A stretch of 64,000 nucleotides of DNA, from NCBI GenBank assembly GCA_019455245.1, contig JACFMR010000016.1, positions 1 through 64,000 of the forward strand. Direction: 5' to 3'. The notes beneath the pieces are model-generated. The model saw only the letters and a program-made list of their open reading frames with translations, did not search any database and was not told the origin of the DNA. Both the position numbers and the translations under genes were made by a program. Origin of the DNA: Opitutaceae bacterium. Its GTDB lineage: Bacteria > Verrucomicrobiota > Verrucomicrobiia > Opitutales > Opitutaceae. The first letter of the stretch is position 1. Each line of letters starts with the position of its first letter. This document shows positions 34,420-42,500 of the stretch, one piece after another.

Positions 34420-36105
34420 CTAATTCGGCATCGGCAGCCATTCCAGCTCGGTGGCGTAGAATGATTGGTGCCAGTGCGTGCCTGTGTGTCGCTTAAAGCT
34501 GACGCAGGCGCGCAACGGCTGCGACGTGCGTGCAAGCTTTAAAACGAGCCGATTTACGCCCGCAGGCAGGCTGGCAGCGAACGAGAATGTCGTGGGAGTG
34601 AGCGGTTGGTAGGTCTCGCTGTGGATCACACGATCCCCATTTAGCCACACCTCGACCGGTCCGGTCGCACCCAGCATCAGCCAAACGCGCATCGCGGTTG
34701 GTGCACGAAACTCAGCCACTGCGTAATAGCATGCCGGGCCGATATCAGGGACCACTTGGTCAAGATTGAGCCGATCGTCCGTTGCGGGCACCACCCACCG
34801 CCCTACCCCTGTTTTTTCGGGTGAACCCTCCTCCAGTGACAAGCGCGCGCCTGACAGGGGATCAAGCTCGAAGCCCGCTTGATTATGGGTGAAGTACAAC
34901 ATCGAGGGCAGTCCGGGAGTCCCATGCTCGCCCGCAGCCAGATCCGCCGTCGCTCGCTCGTCCCAAGCTCGCCAATAGGGTCCGTGAACCACCCAAGTGG
35001 GGAACCGACGTGTTGGCGGGCGAGGCGGTGGCACCGTGAATGCCGTCACGGGAAGCGGCGGAGGCCGGGGCGGCAGGGAGCCCTCCAACACGAACCCCGT
35101 CCCCCATTCCTTCGCCACGTCGAGCCCCAGGTGACAGGAGGCCACGCACAGTGCCTCAATCGAGCCGTCACGCGGGAATCCGCGCATCCATTCACTGACC
35201 TTGTAAGCGGGTGGCACGGCGACACGATACTCTTCGGGGATGCCCGAGTGTCCGAGCATCCCGCCCAGGATCGCTCCGGCGCTGGCTGCCGTGCAGTCTG
35301 CGTCATAACCGCAATTCAGTGTGATCGCCATCGTGCGGCCGAAATCGCCCTGACCCGCCAGCAAGCCGAGCACCGTGAAGCCGACATTCTGGAGGACATG
35401 CGTCGCGTCGGGATGACCATATCGCGCAAGAATTTGCTCGCGTACAACCGGCCACTCGGAAGCGCGTGCCCACTCACGCACGTCAGCCACCAGCGCCGTC
35501 AAGCGGGAGCGGGAGTCAATCTGAGCCAGCCCGATATCAAGCAGGGACTCAATGCTGACCGCGGAGAAAAGCGAAGCCTCGATCGCAGCGTAAAATTTCT
35601 CAGCTTCTACGGCGTCGCTTGCGTGGTCGATCTGCCCGTCCTGTGCAGCGAAATTTGCGGCCAGTGCCGGAGCCCCAGGGCAGATCACACCCCAGATTTC
35701 GGAGCGGATAGGGCAGCCCATGCCGTTGCACCAATACCAATTGTTAAACCAGCCAGACTGCGGCGGCGATACGCCACATTCCCAATTTGCGGCGGCAATA
35801 CCGTATTCGCTCCAAGGCGCCCGCACATGCTCCCGCCACTCGGACACGAGGTGGGTCGAGTTCAGTCGCACGCCATGCTCTTCGAGTGCGTGCAGCCACA
35901 GGATCTGTAAGTCCGTGTCGTCGTTTTCGGCGATGCCACTTGGCAGGTGTTGGTCCGGGAAGGCATGCCTGCGCTTCCATCCCTCCACCGGAGCTCCGAG
36001 CGTGCCACCAATGAATTTGCCGGCCCAAACCCCTCGTACCACATCCAAATAACGTGCTGCCGAAAGAGTGTAAGAGGCCGAGCGATTGCGAGAGTTAATA
36101 GCCAT
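34420..36105 (-). CDS. ADP-ribosylglycohydrolase-family protein with C-terminal beta-module
   Basis: A 561-residue protein without signal peptide. Residues 15-310 match the ADP-ribosylglycohydrolase fold: RYLDVVRGVWAGKFIGGTLG, the magnesium site ENDDTDLQILWLHA and the second metal block NCGYDADCTAASAGAILGG (GYDADCT). Residues 430-561 form a beta-rich module (FRAPTAMRVWLMLGATGPV, VWLNGDRVIHS) like those used for sugar binding. In known members this fold cuts ribosyl N- or O-glycosidic bonds; in a pentose regulon an arabinosyl or ribosyl glycosidase role is plausible. The ATG at 36105 lies within an operator copy with no Shine-Dalgarno; no better in-frame start is seen. Confidence 0.8.
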   Translation of the reverse strand: MAINSRNRSASYTLSAARYLDVVRGVWAGKFIGGTLGAPVEGWKRRHAFPDQHLPSGIAENDDTDLQILWLHALEEHGVRLNSTHLVSEWREHVRAPWSEYGIAAANWECGVSPPQSGWFNNWYWCNGMGCPIRSEIWGVICPGAPALAANFAAQDGQIDHASDAVEAEKFYAAIEASLFSAVSIESLLDIGLAQIDSRSRLTALVADVREWARASEWPVVREQILARYGHPDATHVLQNVGFTVLGLLAGQGDFGRTMAITLNCGYDADCTAASAGAILGGMLGHSGIPEEYRVAVPPAYKVSEWMRGFPRDGSIEALCVASCHLGLDVAKEWGTGFVLEGSLPPRPPPLPVTAFTVPPPRPPTRRFPTWVVHGPYWRAWDERATADLAAGEHGTPGLPSMLYFTHNQAGFELDPLSGARLSLEEGSPEKTGVGRWVVPATDDRLNLDQVVPDIGPACYYAVAEFRAPTAMRVWLMLGATGPVEVWLNGDRVIHSETYQPLTPTTFSFAASLPAGVNRLVLKLARTSQPLRACVSFKRHTGTHWHQSFYATELEWLPMPN

Positions 36106-36112
36106 CGATGTC
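36101..36112. promoter_or_regulatory. LacI-type operator, site 1
   Basis: GCCATCGATGTC, one mismatch from GACAYCGRTGTC. It overlaps the start codon of the ADP-ribosylglycohydrolase-like gene (36103-36105) and is followed by TTTTAATATTAAAA, an AT-rich palindrome. Confidence 0.6.
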
Positions 36113-36238
36113 TTTTAATATTAAAAGGCGGATGTTCGTGATTCTAATCTTCGGTTTTCATTCTTGGCGAACAACGAACGCGCCCAGATGCTTAAACGGG
36201 ATCATTTCGAAACACGCAAGCTGTTTCCAGACATTTTA

Positions 36239-36250
36239 GACATCGGTGTC
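36239..36250. promoter_or_regulatory. LacI-type operator, site 2
   Basis: GACATCGGTGTC, a perfect match to the consensus, 138 bp (about 13 helical turns) from site 1. The pair could be bridged by one tetrameric or two dimeric repressors. The surrounding intergenic stretch 36106-36687 has no gene except a dubious 32-codon frame (36462-36560, minus). Confidence 0.75.
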
Positions 36251-36565
36251 CTTCGGATCGTGACCCCACCGCTCTCACGAGGCCACATATTCCGCCGTGC
36301 GTGTTGAGCGTTTACGGGACCAAAGAGAAGGGCCATGCTTCATCAAACACGGCAGCACGCATCCCCTGCGACAAGGTTGCCCCTCCCCGTTAATTGCCAC
36401 GGCGTGCTGCCATGGCCGAAGCAGCTGATAACGGGCGAAATGGCAATCCGGGGCGTCCTGTTCAGTCGCACGGCTGCTTTCTCTTCTTGTTGTGATCGAG
36501 GACTCCCTTGGGATCGAGGCCAGCCAGTCCCAAGGCCGTAAGAAACTTGGCGAAACTCATGTTTT

Positions 36566-36577
36566 GACATCGATGTT
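36566..36577. promoter_or_regulatory. LacI-type operator, site 3
   Basis: GACATCGATGTT preceded by TT, so that TTGACA (a -35 hexamer match) forms the first half of the operator. It lies 111 bp before the start of the secreted endonuclease/phosphatase-family gene. Confidence 0.7.
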
Positions 36578-36687
36578 TTTTGGTATTTCCGTGCCTAAGC
36601 TGCCGCACTTGAAGACTGAAGAATGGCACAACTCAGCGCGTGCCACATAAGAGCTCCACTACTCTGTCTCTCCAACCATTGCCCTCT

Positions 36688-37527
36688 ATGATCCGACTTC
36701 TGATTGCGATTCTCTTGCTGACTACCGTCACCCCACTCTGGGCAAGCGACACTCTACGCGTTGCCAGCTATAACGTCCGCTATCTCAATCCCGAAGACGC
36801 CGCCGCCGGCCGCGGCTGGGAGGTCCGCCGTCCATGTGTCACCGGATTGATCGTATTTCATGCCTTCGATTTGGTCGGCGTACAGGAAGCCACTCATACC
36901 CAGGTTCAGGACATCGCCGCCGACACCGGCCTCGCCCCGCTTGGTGTCGGTCGCGATGATGGCCAGGAAGCGGGCGAATACTCACCCATTTTCTACCGCC
37001 GAGAACGCTTCGACGTCCTGGACAGCGGCACCTTCTGGCTGTCGCCGACCCCTGAGAAGGTCTCTTTCGGCTGGGACGCACTCTGCCGCCGTGTATGCAC
37101 TTGGGCTAAGCTCAAGGAGCGCGCCACCGGACGCATCCTCCATTTTTGGAATACCCACTTTGACCACCGGGGCGTCGAGGCACGAAAACAAGCCGCCGCG
37201 CTCCTGCTCAGCCGACTCGAACCCTTGCTCGGGACCGATGAACCCATCGTGCTCACAGGTGACTTCAACTGCGTGGAGACCAGCGAACCTTACCGCTTGC
37301 TGGCTGCGCGTCTCGTCGACACGCGCACGATATCGGCCACTCCCGCCTACGGCCCGGTCGGCAGCACCAACTCTTTTAATATCGCCGGCCCGTTCCAACA
37401 CCGCATCGATCATATTTTTGCCCACCCGCGGCCTCGCGTCATTCGTCATGGCACACTCGCCGAGACCTGCGATGGCAAATTCCCGTCCGATCATTTCCCC
37501 GTCGTTACCGATCTTGAGTGGCACTGA
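36688..37527 (+). CDS. Secreted endonuclease/exonuclease/phosphatase-family hydrolase
   Basis: A 279-residue exported member of the magnesium-dependent EEP superfamily (DNase I, sphingomyelinase and inositol phosphatase fold). Signal peptide MIRLLIAILLLTTVTPLWA; the core motifs are RVASYNVRYLNP (N), LVGVQEATHTQ (E), HFWNTHFDHRG (H), TGDFNC (D-N) and final SDHFPV (D-H). The start at 36688 is chosen for the signal peptide over an in-frame GTG or similar at 36640. Operator site 3 lies upstream. In a sugar regulon the likely substrate is a phosphodiester or phosphate ester in the glycan, but nuclease activity cannot be excluded. Confidence 0.85.
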   Translation: MIRLLIAILLLTTVTPLWASDTLRVASYNVRYLNPEDAAAGRGWEVRRPCVTGLIVFHAFDLVGVQEATHTQVQDIAADTGLAPLGVGRDDGQEAGEYSPIFYRRERFDVLDSGTFWLSPTPEKVSFGWDALCRRVCTWAKLKERATGRILHFWNTHFDHRGVEARKQAAALLLSRLEPLLGTDEPIVLTGDFNCVETSEPYRLLAARLVDTRTISATPAYGPVGSTNSFNIAGPFQHRIDHIFAHPRPRVIRHGTLAETCDGKFPSDHFPVVTDLEWH

Positions 37528-37552
37528 AGCATCCAGCCGGGAATCCGCACCC

Positions 37553-37810
37553 ATGAGAAAAGCGTATTTGTGGCTCGTTCTCGGACCGGTCTCAGCCGCC
37601 GTCCCTGGCGTTGCCTATCTGCGCGACCGCGTCGACCTACTTGAGGCTGAAATCCGGGTTTGGGCTGACCTGGACCGCCACACCTCGGACGAAAGGGTCC
37701 CCGAAAATTCCACGGGCGATTTTCCCGCAGCCCCGCGTGACGCCCACACGCCACGAACGAAACTTCTCAAGAGTTTTGCCGCACGGCGAACCAAGGCCTT
37801 TATCGCCTGA
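37553..37810 (+). CDS. Small protein of unknown function, coupled to GH63-like gene
   Basis: An 85-residue open frame starting MRKAYLWLVLGPVSAAVPGVAYL, a possible signal or membrane anchor, followed by a charged region (LEAEIRVWADLDRHTSDERV) and a basic end. Its stop TGA overlaps the ATG of the next gene (TGATG at 37808-37812), a typical coupling. I do not recognise it. It may be a real small protein, or just the translated gap between the two enzyme genes (25 bp after the preceding stop). Confidence 0.35.
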   Translation: MRKAYLWLVLGPVSAAVPGVAYLRDRVDLLEAEIRVWADLDRHTSDERVPENSTGDFPAAPRDAHTPRTKLLKSFAARRTKAFIA

Positions 37811-39033
37811 TGGACGCGGCCGGACACAGCTTGTGCGCGCACTTTCTCGCGGAGACTGCGCACGTCTTTCGCCCACCGGACGGATGCCTCCATCACCCCT
37901 TCATCGTTCCCGGCGGGTTGTACTCCAACCAACTCTGGGATTGGGACACTTTCTGGCTCGTGAAGGGACTGCGCGCACTCACACCTGCGGCGGGCCATGA
38001 ATTTGCGGCCACTCTCGGTCAGCACGCCCTGGGAAGCTGGATGAATTTTTTCGCAAATCAGGCGCCCAACGGTGCCGTCCCTCTCCTTATCGAGCCAGGC
38101 CGTTCGGACGTGTTCGATTGCGCTCGCGCCGACGGCACCCGCAACCAAGCCAAGCCAGTCCTCGCCCAGCTAGCCCTCGAAATCTCCGCATTGCTCGGTT
38201 CAACAGCTTGGCTCGAACCGGAGTTCGACCGCCTGCTGCACTTCCTCGAACGGTGGCGCATGCTTTACGGTCGTGCGGACGGACTAATTGTATGGGGCTC
38301 GGATCTCGCCGTCGGCATCGACAACGATCCCGCCGTTTATGGTCGCCCCGAGTTCTCCTCCGCCGGGCTCCTCCTTAACTGCCTCTACGCTGCCGAACTT
38401 GCCGCCGCCGCCACACTGGCCCGACAACTCGGGCGCGAAGCCGACGCCGGGCGCCTTGCCGCCGCGGCCCACACCGTCGGCGAAGCCGTGCGCCGCGAAT
38501 GCTGGGATGAAGTCGACGAATTTTTCTACACAGTAGACGTCCAATGTGCCGATCACCGCCGGCGCTACGTGCCGGCGGACTTTCCGCTCGGCATGGACAT
38601 GGGATGGCGCACGTTGCCGCTGAAACTAAAAGGAGCCACCGGCTTCTTCCCGCTGTGGGCCGGCTTGGCCACGCCCAAGCAAGCCGCCCAAATCGTAGCC
38701 CGGCACTGGCGCGGCACCGATACCCTCCGCGCCGCGCACGGCGTTCGTACGCTCGCCTGCAACGAGCGCATGTATGCTCCCAGCGTCGAGTCCGCCAACC
38801 CATCCAATTGGCTCGGCCCGGTCTGGGTCGTCACCAACTACATCGTTTGGGCCGGACTGCGGCGCTACGGCTTGCAGGCCGAGGCTGACGACCTGGCCCG
38901 GCGCACCCGCGCGCTGCTCACCAATGATCTCGCCAGTACCGGCACCCTGCACGAGTGCTATCATCCCGACACCGGGTCTCCCAATTTCAACGCCGGTTTC
39001 CTGAGTTGGAACACCCTAGTCCTCCTCATGTGA
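37810..39033 (+). CDS. GH63/GH37-like alpha-glycosidase
   Basis: A 407-residue cytoplasmic protein with an alpha/alpha toroid of the trehalase/GH63 type. Diagnostic blocks are QLWDWDTFWLVKGLRAL near residues 40-56, IVWGSDLAVGIDNDP near 158-172 (candidate acid), SNWLGPVWVVTNYIVW near 337-352 and LHECYHPDTGSPNF..GFLSWNTL at the end (candidate glutamate base). Family members include mannosylglycerate hydrolase and YgjK-like glucosidases, all inverting alpha-glycosidases. It is the last gene of the unit under operator site 3. An IS3 remnant follows. Substrate is probably an imported disaccharide. Confidence 0.75.
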   Translation: MDAAGHSLCAHFLAETAHVFRPPDGCLHHPFIVPGGLYSNQLWDWDTFWLVKGLRALTPAAGHEFAATLGQHALGSWMNFFANQAPNGAVPLLIEPGRSDVFDCARADGTRNQAKPVLAQLALEISALLGSTAWLEPEFDRLLHFLERWRMLYGRADGLIVWGSDLAVGIDNDPAVYGRPEFSSAGLLLNCLYAAELAAAATLARQLGREADAGRLAAAAHTVGEAVRRECWDEVDEFFYTVDVQCADHRRRYVPADFPLGMDMGWRTLPLKLKGATGFFPLWAGLATPKQAAQIVARHWRGTDTLRAAHGVRTLACNERMYAPSVESANPSNWLGPVWVVTNYIVWAGLRRYGLQAEADDLARRTRALLTNDLASTGTLHECYHPDTGSPNFNAGFLSWNTLVLLM

Positions 39034-39129
39034 GGCGGACCCCGATCGTCAGGCGGCGGATCGGGAAGACCAGTCAGGAGGGAGACGCATGGGGAGGAGC
39101 TTTGCTCCTCACCCGCCCCGGTTGGGTTC

Positions 39130-39250
39130 GTGAACGATAAGCGCGTGGGATTCGAGCGCTGAGGGCGACCGGCAGGTCGCGGCGGCAGACTCCGTCGAGG
39201 TATATTGGTAGCCTTGGTCGGGCCGGAAGATTTCCGGCGTGCCATACTAC
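39130..39250 (-). pseudogene. IS3-family transposase remnant
   Basis: On the minus strand 39188-39246 encodes YGTPEIFRPDQGYQYTSTES, closely resembling the GTPEIFNTDQGSQFTS core of the IS3-family integrase domain (the D of DQG is a catalytic residue). The frame runs on to a stop near the plus-strand GH gene but loses similarity, and a stop precedes it. The remainder of the gap 39034-39397 shows no gene. Confidence 0.6.
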
Positions 39251-39397
39251 GCCATGACGCGCCGGACGGCGCGCATGCCGAAGCCGGCATCGAGGGTGTT
39301 CGACCGCTCCCAATTATGAGGCATTCCTGCTTACAATGCAGAAAGCGACGGCCGCCATGGCAGCCGTCGCCTGTCGCAAAACAACTATGCCGAACGA

Positions 39398-42346
39398 TCA
39401 GAATACCACGTTGAAACCGGAGTAAAGCTCGGCGCCGTTGTTATCGACCCAGTGCGGGCGAAAACCCTGATCGGGATTGCCGCGATAACGAACCCCCTTC
39501 GTATTCGTGATGTTGATCAAGTCTACATAGAAGCTCACATTGCCGAGGATTTTCTGTTCGAAATTCAAATCGAATTTCGTTTGGTCAGCCTCCCATCGCT
39601 CAAGAACCGGCGAAGCGTTGGCAAACCGCAGATATTGACCGCGGAAGTTCATGCGGGCACGGATGCTCGTCCCGGATCGGTTGTAGCCGATGCCAACGTT
39701 GCCGGTCTCAGGCTTGAAGCCGGTCAGGACTTTGTTACCGCCATCGCCATAATCGCCTTTGGCGGTGAGGCGCGTGTAATTCGCAAACATCGTGAAACCC
39801 TCGAGGATGGATGCCAATTGACCGAGGTTGGGGCTTTGGTAATCGAACTCGAAACCCGTGACCCGCCCCTTCCCTCCGTTGGCCTGCGTCACGAGATCCC
39901 AGCCTTCATACTCGCCGCTGAAACCATTGTTTGGTCCGCTTCCGATGATGGAGCTGGTGGAGAAAATGAAACTCTTGAGGTCTTTGCGGAAAACGCCAGC
40001 GGAGAAGCGTCCAGCAACTTTCGGATAATATTCCACCGCAAAGTCGTAGTTATTGGAAAAGCGCGGCTTGAGGCCGGTGTTCACCCGGTTGATGCGGCCT
40101 CGTCCGCTGTCGGCGTCATCGTCGCCGGCACCATACGGCGTAACCGTGGTGCTCGGGATGATCGAATTGGGTGAGGGCCGGCCGATGCTGGCGCTGTAGC
40201 TACCGCGAATCTGCACACCAGAACGATGGCGCCAAGTCGCGTGGAACGACGGAAACACGTTTGTGTAACTGTCCTCTTGCGCAGTCTTGGGAGAATTGAG
40301 GATCGGATCGGGGAGGAGATTGTTTTGGGCGCTCACAGCGGTGCGTTCCACGCGCACTCCGCCCAACACCGTCACACTCCGGATGCGTGATGTGGCCATC
40401 GCATAGGCGGCAGTGACATGCTCCTCGTAACCACGGTCAATCCGGCCGCTGGCGTTTTCCCTCGGGCCCGACCAGTCTTGCGGATTACTTTGGACATCGG
40501 CCCGAATCGCTGAAGCGTTTACAATTTCGCCGAAGTACAGCGGCATCTCGAATTGAAGCGGGTTGATTGGATCGTCGAGCGCTTTGGGTGAGTCTCCCCC
40601 CATCCGTTGACGTGTGACTCCCGCTCTCGGACCGACGTAGGAGTATTCGTTCCAGCGGGTCGGCACCTGGTCCTGCCCCTGATCTTGGTAGTTCATGCCC
40701 ACCTTGAGGATCGTCGGAGCATTCAACAGCACCATCTGACGGCTCAGGTTGAATCCCGTGGAGGCGACGGTCGAAAGGCTTTGGTTCTGATTCCAATCGC
40801 CGTAATTGAAGACATTGTAGGCCGTAATATCCTCGGGATTTTGGCCGCCCACGTGCTGGAGCCGATAGTAGGCGGAGTCCTTCATGCCCGTAAGTTTCAA
40901 GCCAACGTTACGGACGGTGAGACCCATCTGACCGCCAAAACCGCCCGGCCAGTCGCCAGAAGAGCGTTGCAGGAGTTCATTGCGAGAGTAGTTCGCGTTA
41001 TAATCCAGCTTCCAATCATTAAGCTTGTGCTCGCCGGCCATGCGAAGACCAAGCGTCTCCCCTTTCTGACGCGAGATCTGACTCTCGTAACGCACCTGCG
41101 CCTTAGGCCAGAAGACTTCATTGTCGGTATAGCCCGCGGCGATACCAACGCTCCCCGTGTAGGTCGTGCCGGTCTCGTATCCTTGCGGGAGAACAGGCAC
41201 GCCGATGGTGTTGCTCGTCGAAGCCCAGGTGCGGGCGGAGTTATTGCCGAAACGTTCAAGCGTGTCGTAGGTCACAGCAAACGAAACCAGTGAATCGGCA
41301 CTGGGCTTAAATTCGAGGCGTCCACCGAAAGAGCCACGCTTAACGTCTTGGTAACCGAACTGCCGGGTAACCGAATTGATATAGGGATAGCTCGGATTGG
41401 CCGTATCATACGTGGCTTCGTAATTGATGATGCTCTGGTCGCGCGGAAGGTAACGCCTGCTCTGCGACGCATTGACAGTAAAGCCCCAACGTTGGGATTC
41501 CCCGATGATCTGCCGGTAATTCATCGTGTAGTTAGGCTGCGTTTCTTTGAAACGCATGCCCCGCTTCAGTGTCGCCGATCCGCCTGCACTGATGCGTCCG
41601 CTACGCGTGGATTTACTCGAAAACACCGACCGGGTGCGCATATTGATCACGCCACCCGTCGAATCCGCCGCGTAATCCGGTGTCGGTGCTTTGATCACCT
41701 CAATCTCGGAGAAATTTACCAATCCGACACTAAACACGTAGGTGGTTCGATTCAGAGTGCCTTCCGCCATGCTTGCCACTTTGGCTCCATCCATGGTGAT
41801 TGAGCCGAAGTCCGCGCTCATGCCGCGCACGCTGGCCGTGTGCGCCTCGCCATCGAACCCCTCGACCGTAAGGCCGGGCATGTATTGCAGCAGATTTCCA
41901 ACACTGCTAGAGCCGACATTACCATAAGCATCGACGGCGACTGAAGTGACGATATTGGGCGCATCTCGCTGCATGACCAGCGCCTTGGCCTGGCCTTCGC
42001 GCTCAGCCGAGACAACGAAACTATCGAGTTTGATGACATCATCATCCCGTGATCGTAGACCGATGTCAGGCACTTGGGTCAGAGCCGTCGGCGACACTAC
42101 AACGGTCTTTTTGACCCTTTCCAAACCGGGGTACGACACATGCATTATCGCCGTGCCGACGGGCACATTGATGAAGCGGAAATGACCCAGCCGATCGGTG
42201 AGTTCGACACGGCCCGTCTCCTCCAACTCTACTGAAACACCACTCAGGTAATTGCCAGTCGCTTGGTTAAAAACGCGGCCTTCTATGGAGCCGGCGGCCT
42301 GCGGATCGTCAGTGACCTGAGCTGTGACACTAGCGCAAGCCAGCAC
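39398..42346 (-). CDS. TonB-dependent outer-membrane receptor, start likely frameshifted
   Basis: A receptor of about 980 residues for high-affinity uptake across the outer membrane. A carboxypeptidase-regulatory-like domain comes first (GSIEGRVFNQATGNYLSGVS), then a plug (AVDAYGNVGSSSVGNLLQYM; GVINMRTRSVF) and a 22-strand barrel ending in YSGFNVVF. The frame opens with GTG at 42346, inside what reads as a signal peptide. An ATG at 42387 followed by AAAAAAA would give MKKNLPLAVAAVWLVLACAS if one more A were present. So one base appears missing from the poly-A run. Operator site 4 lies about 60 bp before that ATG. No SusD-like partner is present. Confidence 0.88.
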   Translation of the reverse strand: MLACASVTAQVTDDPQAAGSIEGRVFNQATGNYLSGVSVELEETGRVELTDRLGHFRFINVPVGTAIMHVSYPGLERVKKTVVVSPTALTQVPDIGLRSRDDDVIKLDSFVVSAEREGQAKALVMQRDAPNIVTSVAVDAYGNVGSSSVGNLLQYMPGLTVEGFDGEAHTASVRGMSADFGSITMDGAKVASMAEGTLNRTTYVFSVGLVNFSEIEVIKAPTPDYAADSTGGVINMRTRSVFSSKSTRSGRISAGGSATLKRGMRFKETQPNYTMNYRQIIGESQRWGFTVNASQSRRYLPRDQSIINYEATYDTANPSYPYINSVTRQFGYQDVKRGSFGGRLEFKPSADSLVSFAVTYDTLERFGNNSARTWASTSNTIGVPVLPQGYETGTTYTGSVGIAAGYTDNEVFWPKAQVRYESQISRQKGETLGLRMAGEHKLNDWKLDYNANYSRNELLQRSSGDWPGGFGGQMGLTVRNVGLKLTGMKDSAYYRLQHVGGQNPEDITAYNVFNYGDWNQNQSLSTVASTGFNLSRQMVLLNAPTILKVGMNYQDQGQDQVPTRWNEYSYVGPRAGVTRQRMGGDSPKALDDPINPLQFEMPLYFGEIVNASAIRADVQSNPQDWSGPRENASGRIDRGYEEHVTAAYAMATSRIRSVTVLGGVRVERTAVSAQNNLLPDPILNSPKTAQEDSYTNVFPSFHATWRHRSGVQIRGSYSASIGRPSPNSIIPSTTVTPYGAGDDDADSGRGRINRVNTGLKPRFSNNYDFAVEYYPKVAGRFSAGVFRKDLKSFIFSTSSIIGSGPNNGFSGEYEGWDLVTQANGGKGRVTGFEFDYQSPNLGQLASILEGFTMFANYTRLTAKGDYGDGGNKVLTGFKPETGNVGIGYNRSGTSIRARMNFRGQYLRFANASPVLERWEADQTKFDLNFEQKILGNVSFYVDLINITNTKGVRYRGNPDQGFRPHWVDNNGAELYSGFNVVF

Positions 42347-42442
42347 CAGCCAAACGGCAGCGACGGCGAGGGGTAGGTTTTTTTCATGTTAATAGTGGTG
42401 CGGTTGGAGTATCTTTCGCGACATAAATTTCGCCATTAAGTT

Positions 42443-42454
42443 GACACCGATGTC
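42443..42454. promoter_or_regulatory. LacI-type operator, site 4
   Basis: GACACCGATGTC (the inverse of GACATCGGTGTC), with TTGACA at 42441-42446 as a possible -35 element toward the GH51 gene. It lies midway between the divergent TonB receptor and GH51 genes and can control both. Confidence 0.8.
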
Positions 42455-42500
42455 TTTTTATTGGAACAATCCCTTTGTCAACCCTTCTTTTTAACTCCCC

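Noticed and set aside
36462..36560. 32-codon minus-strand frame MSFAKFLTALGLAGLDPKG
   Set aside because: Its ATG is only five bases from operator site 3 with no room for a ribosome-binding site, and it matches nothing I know.
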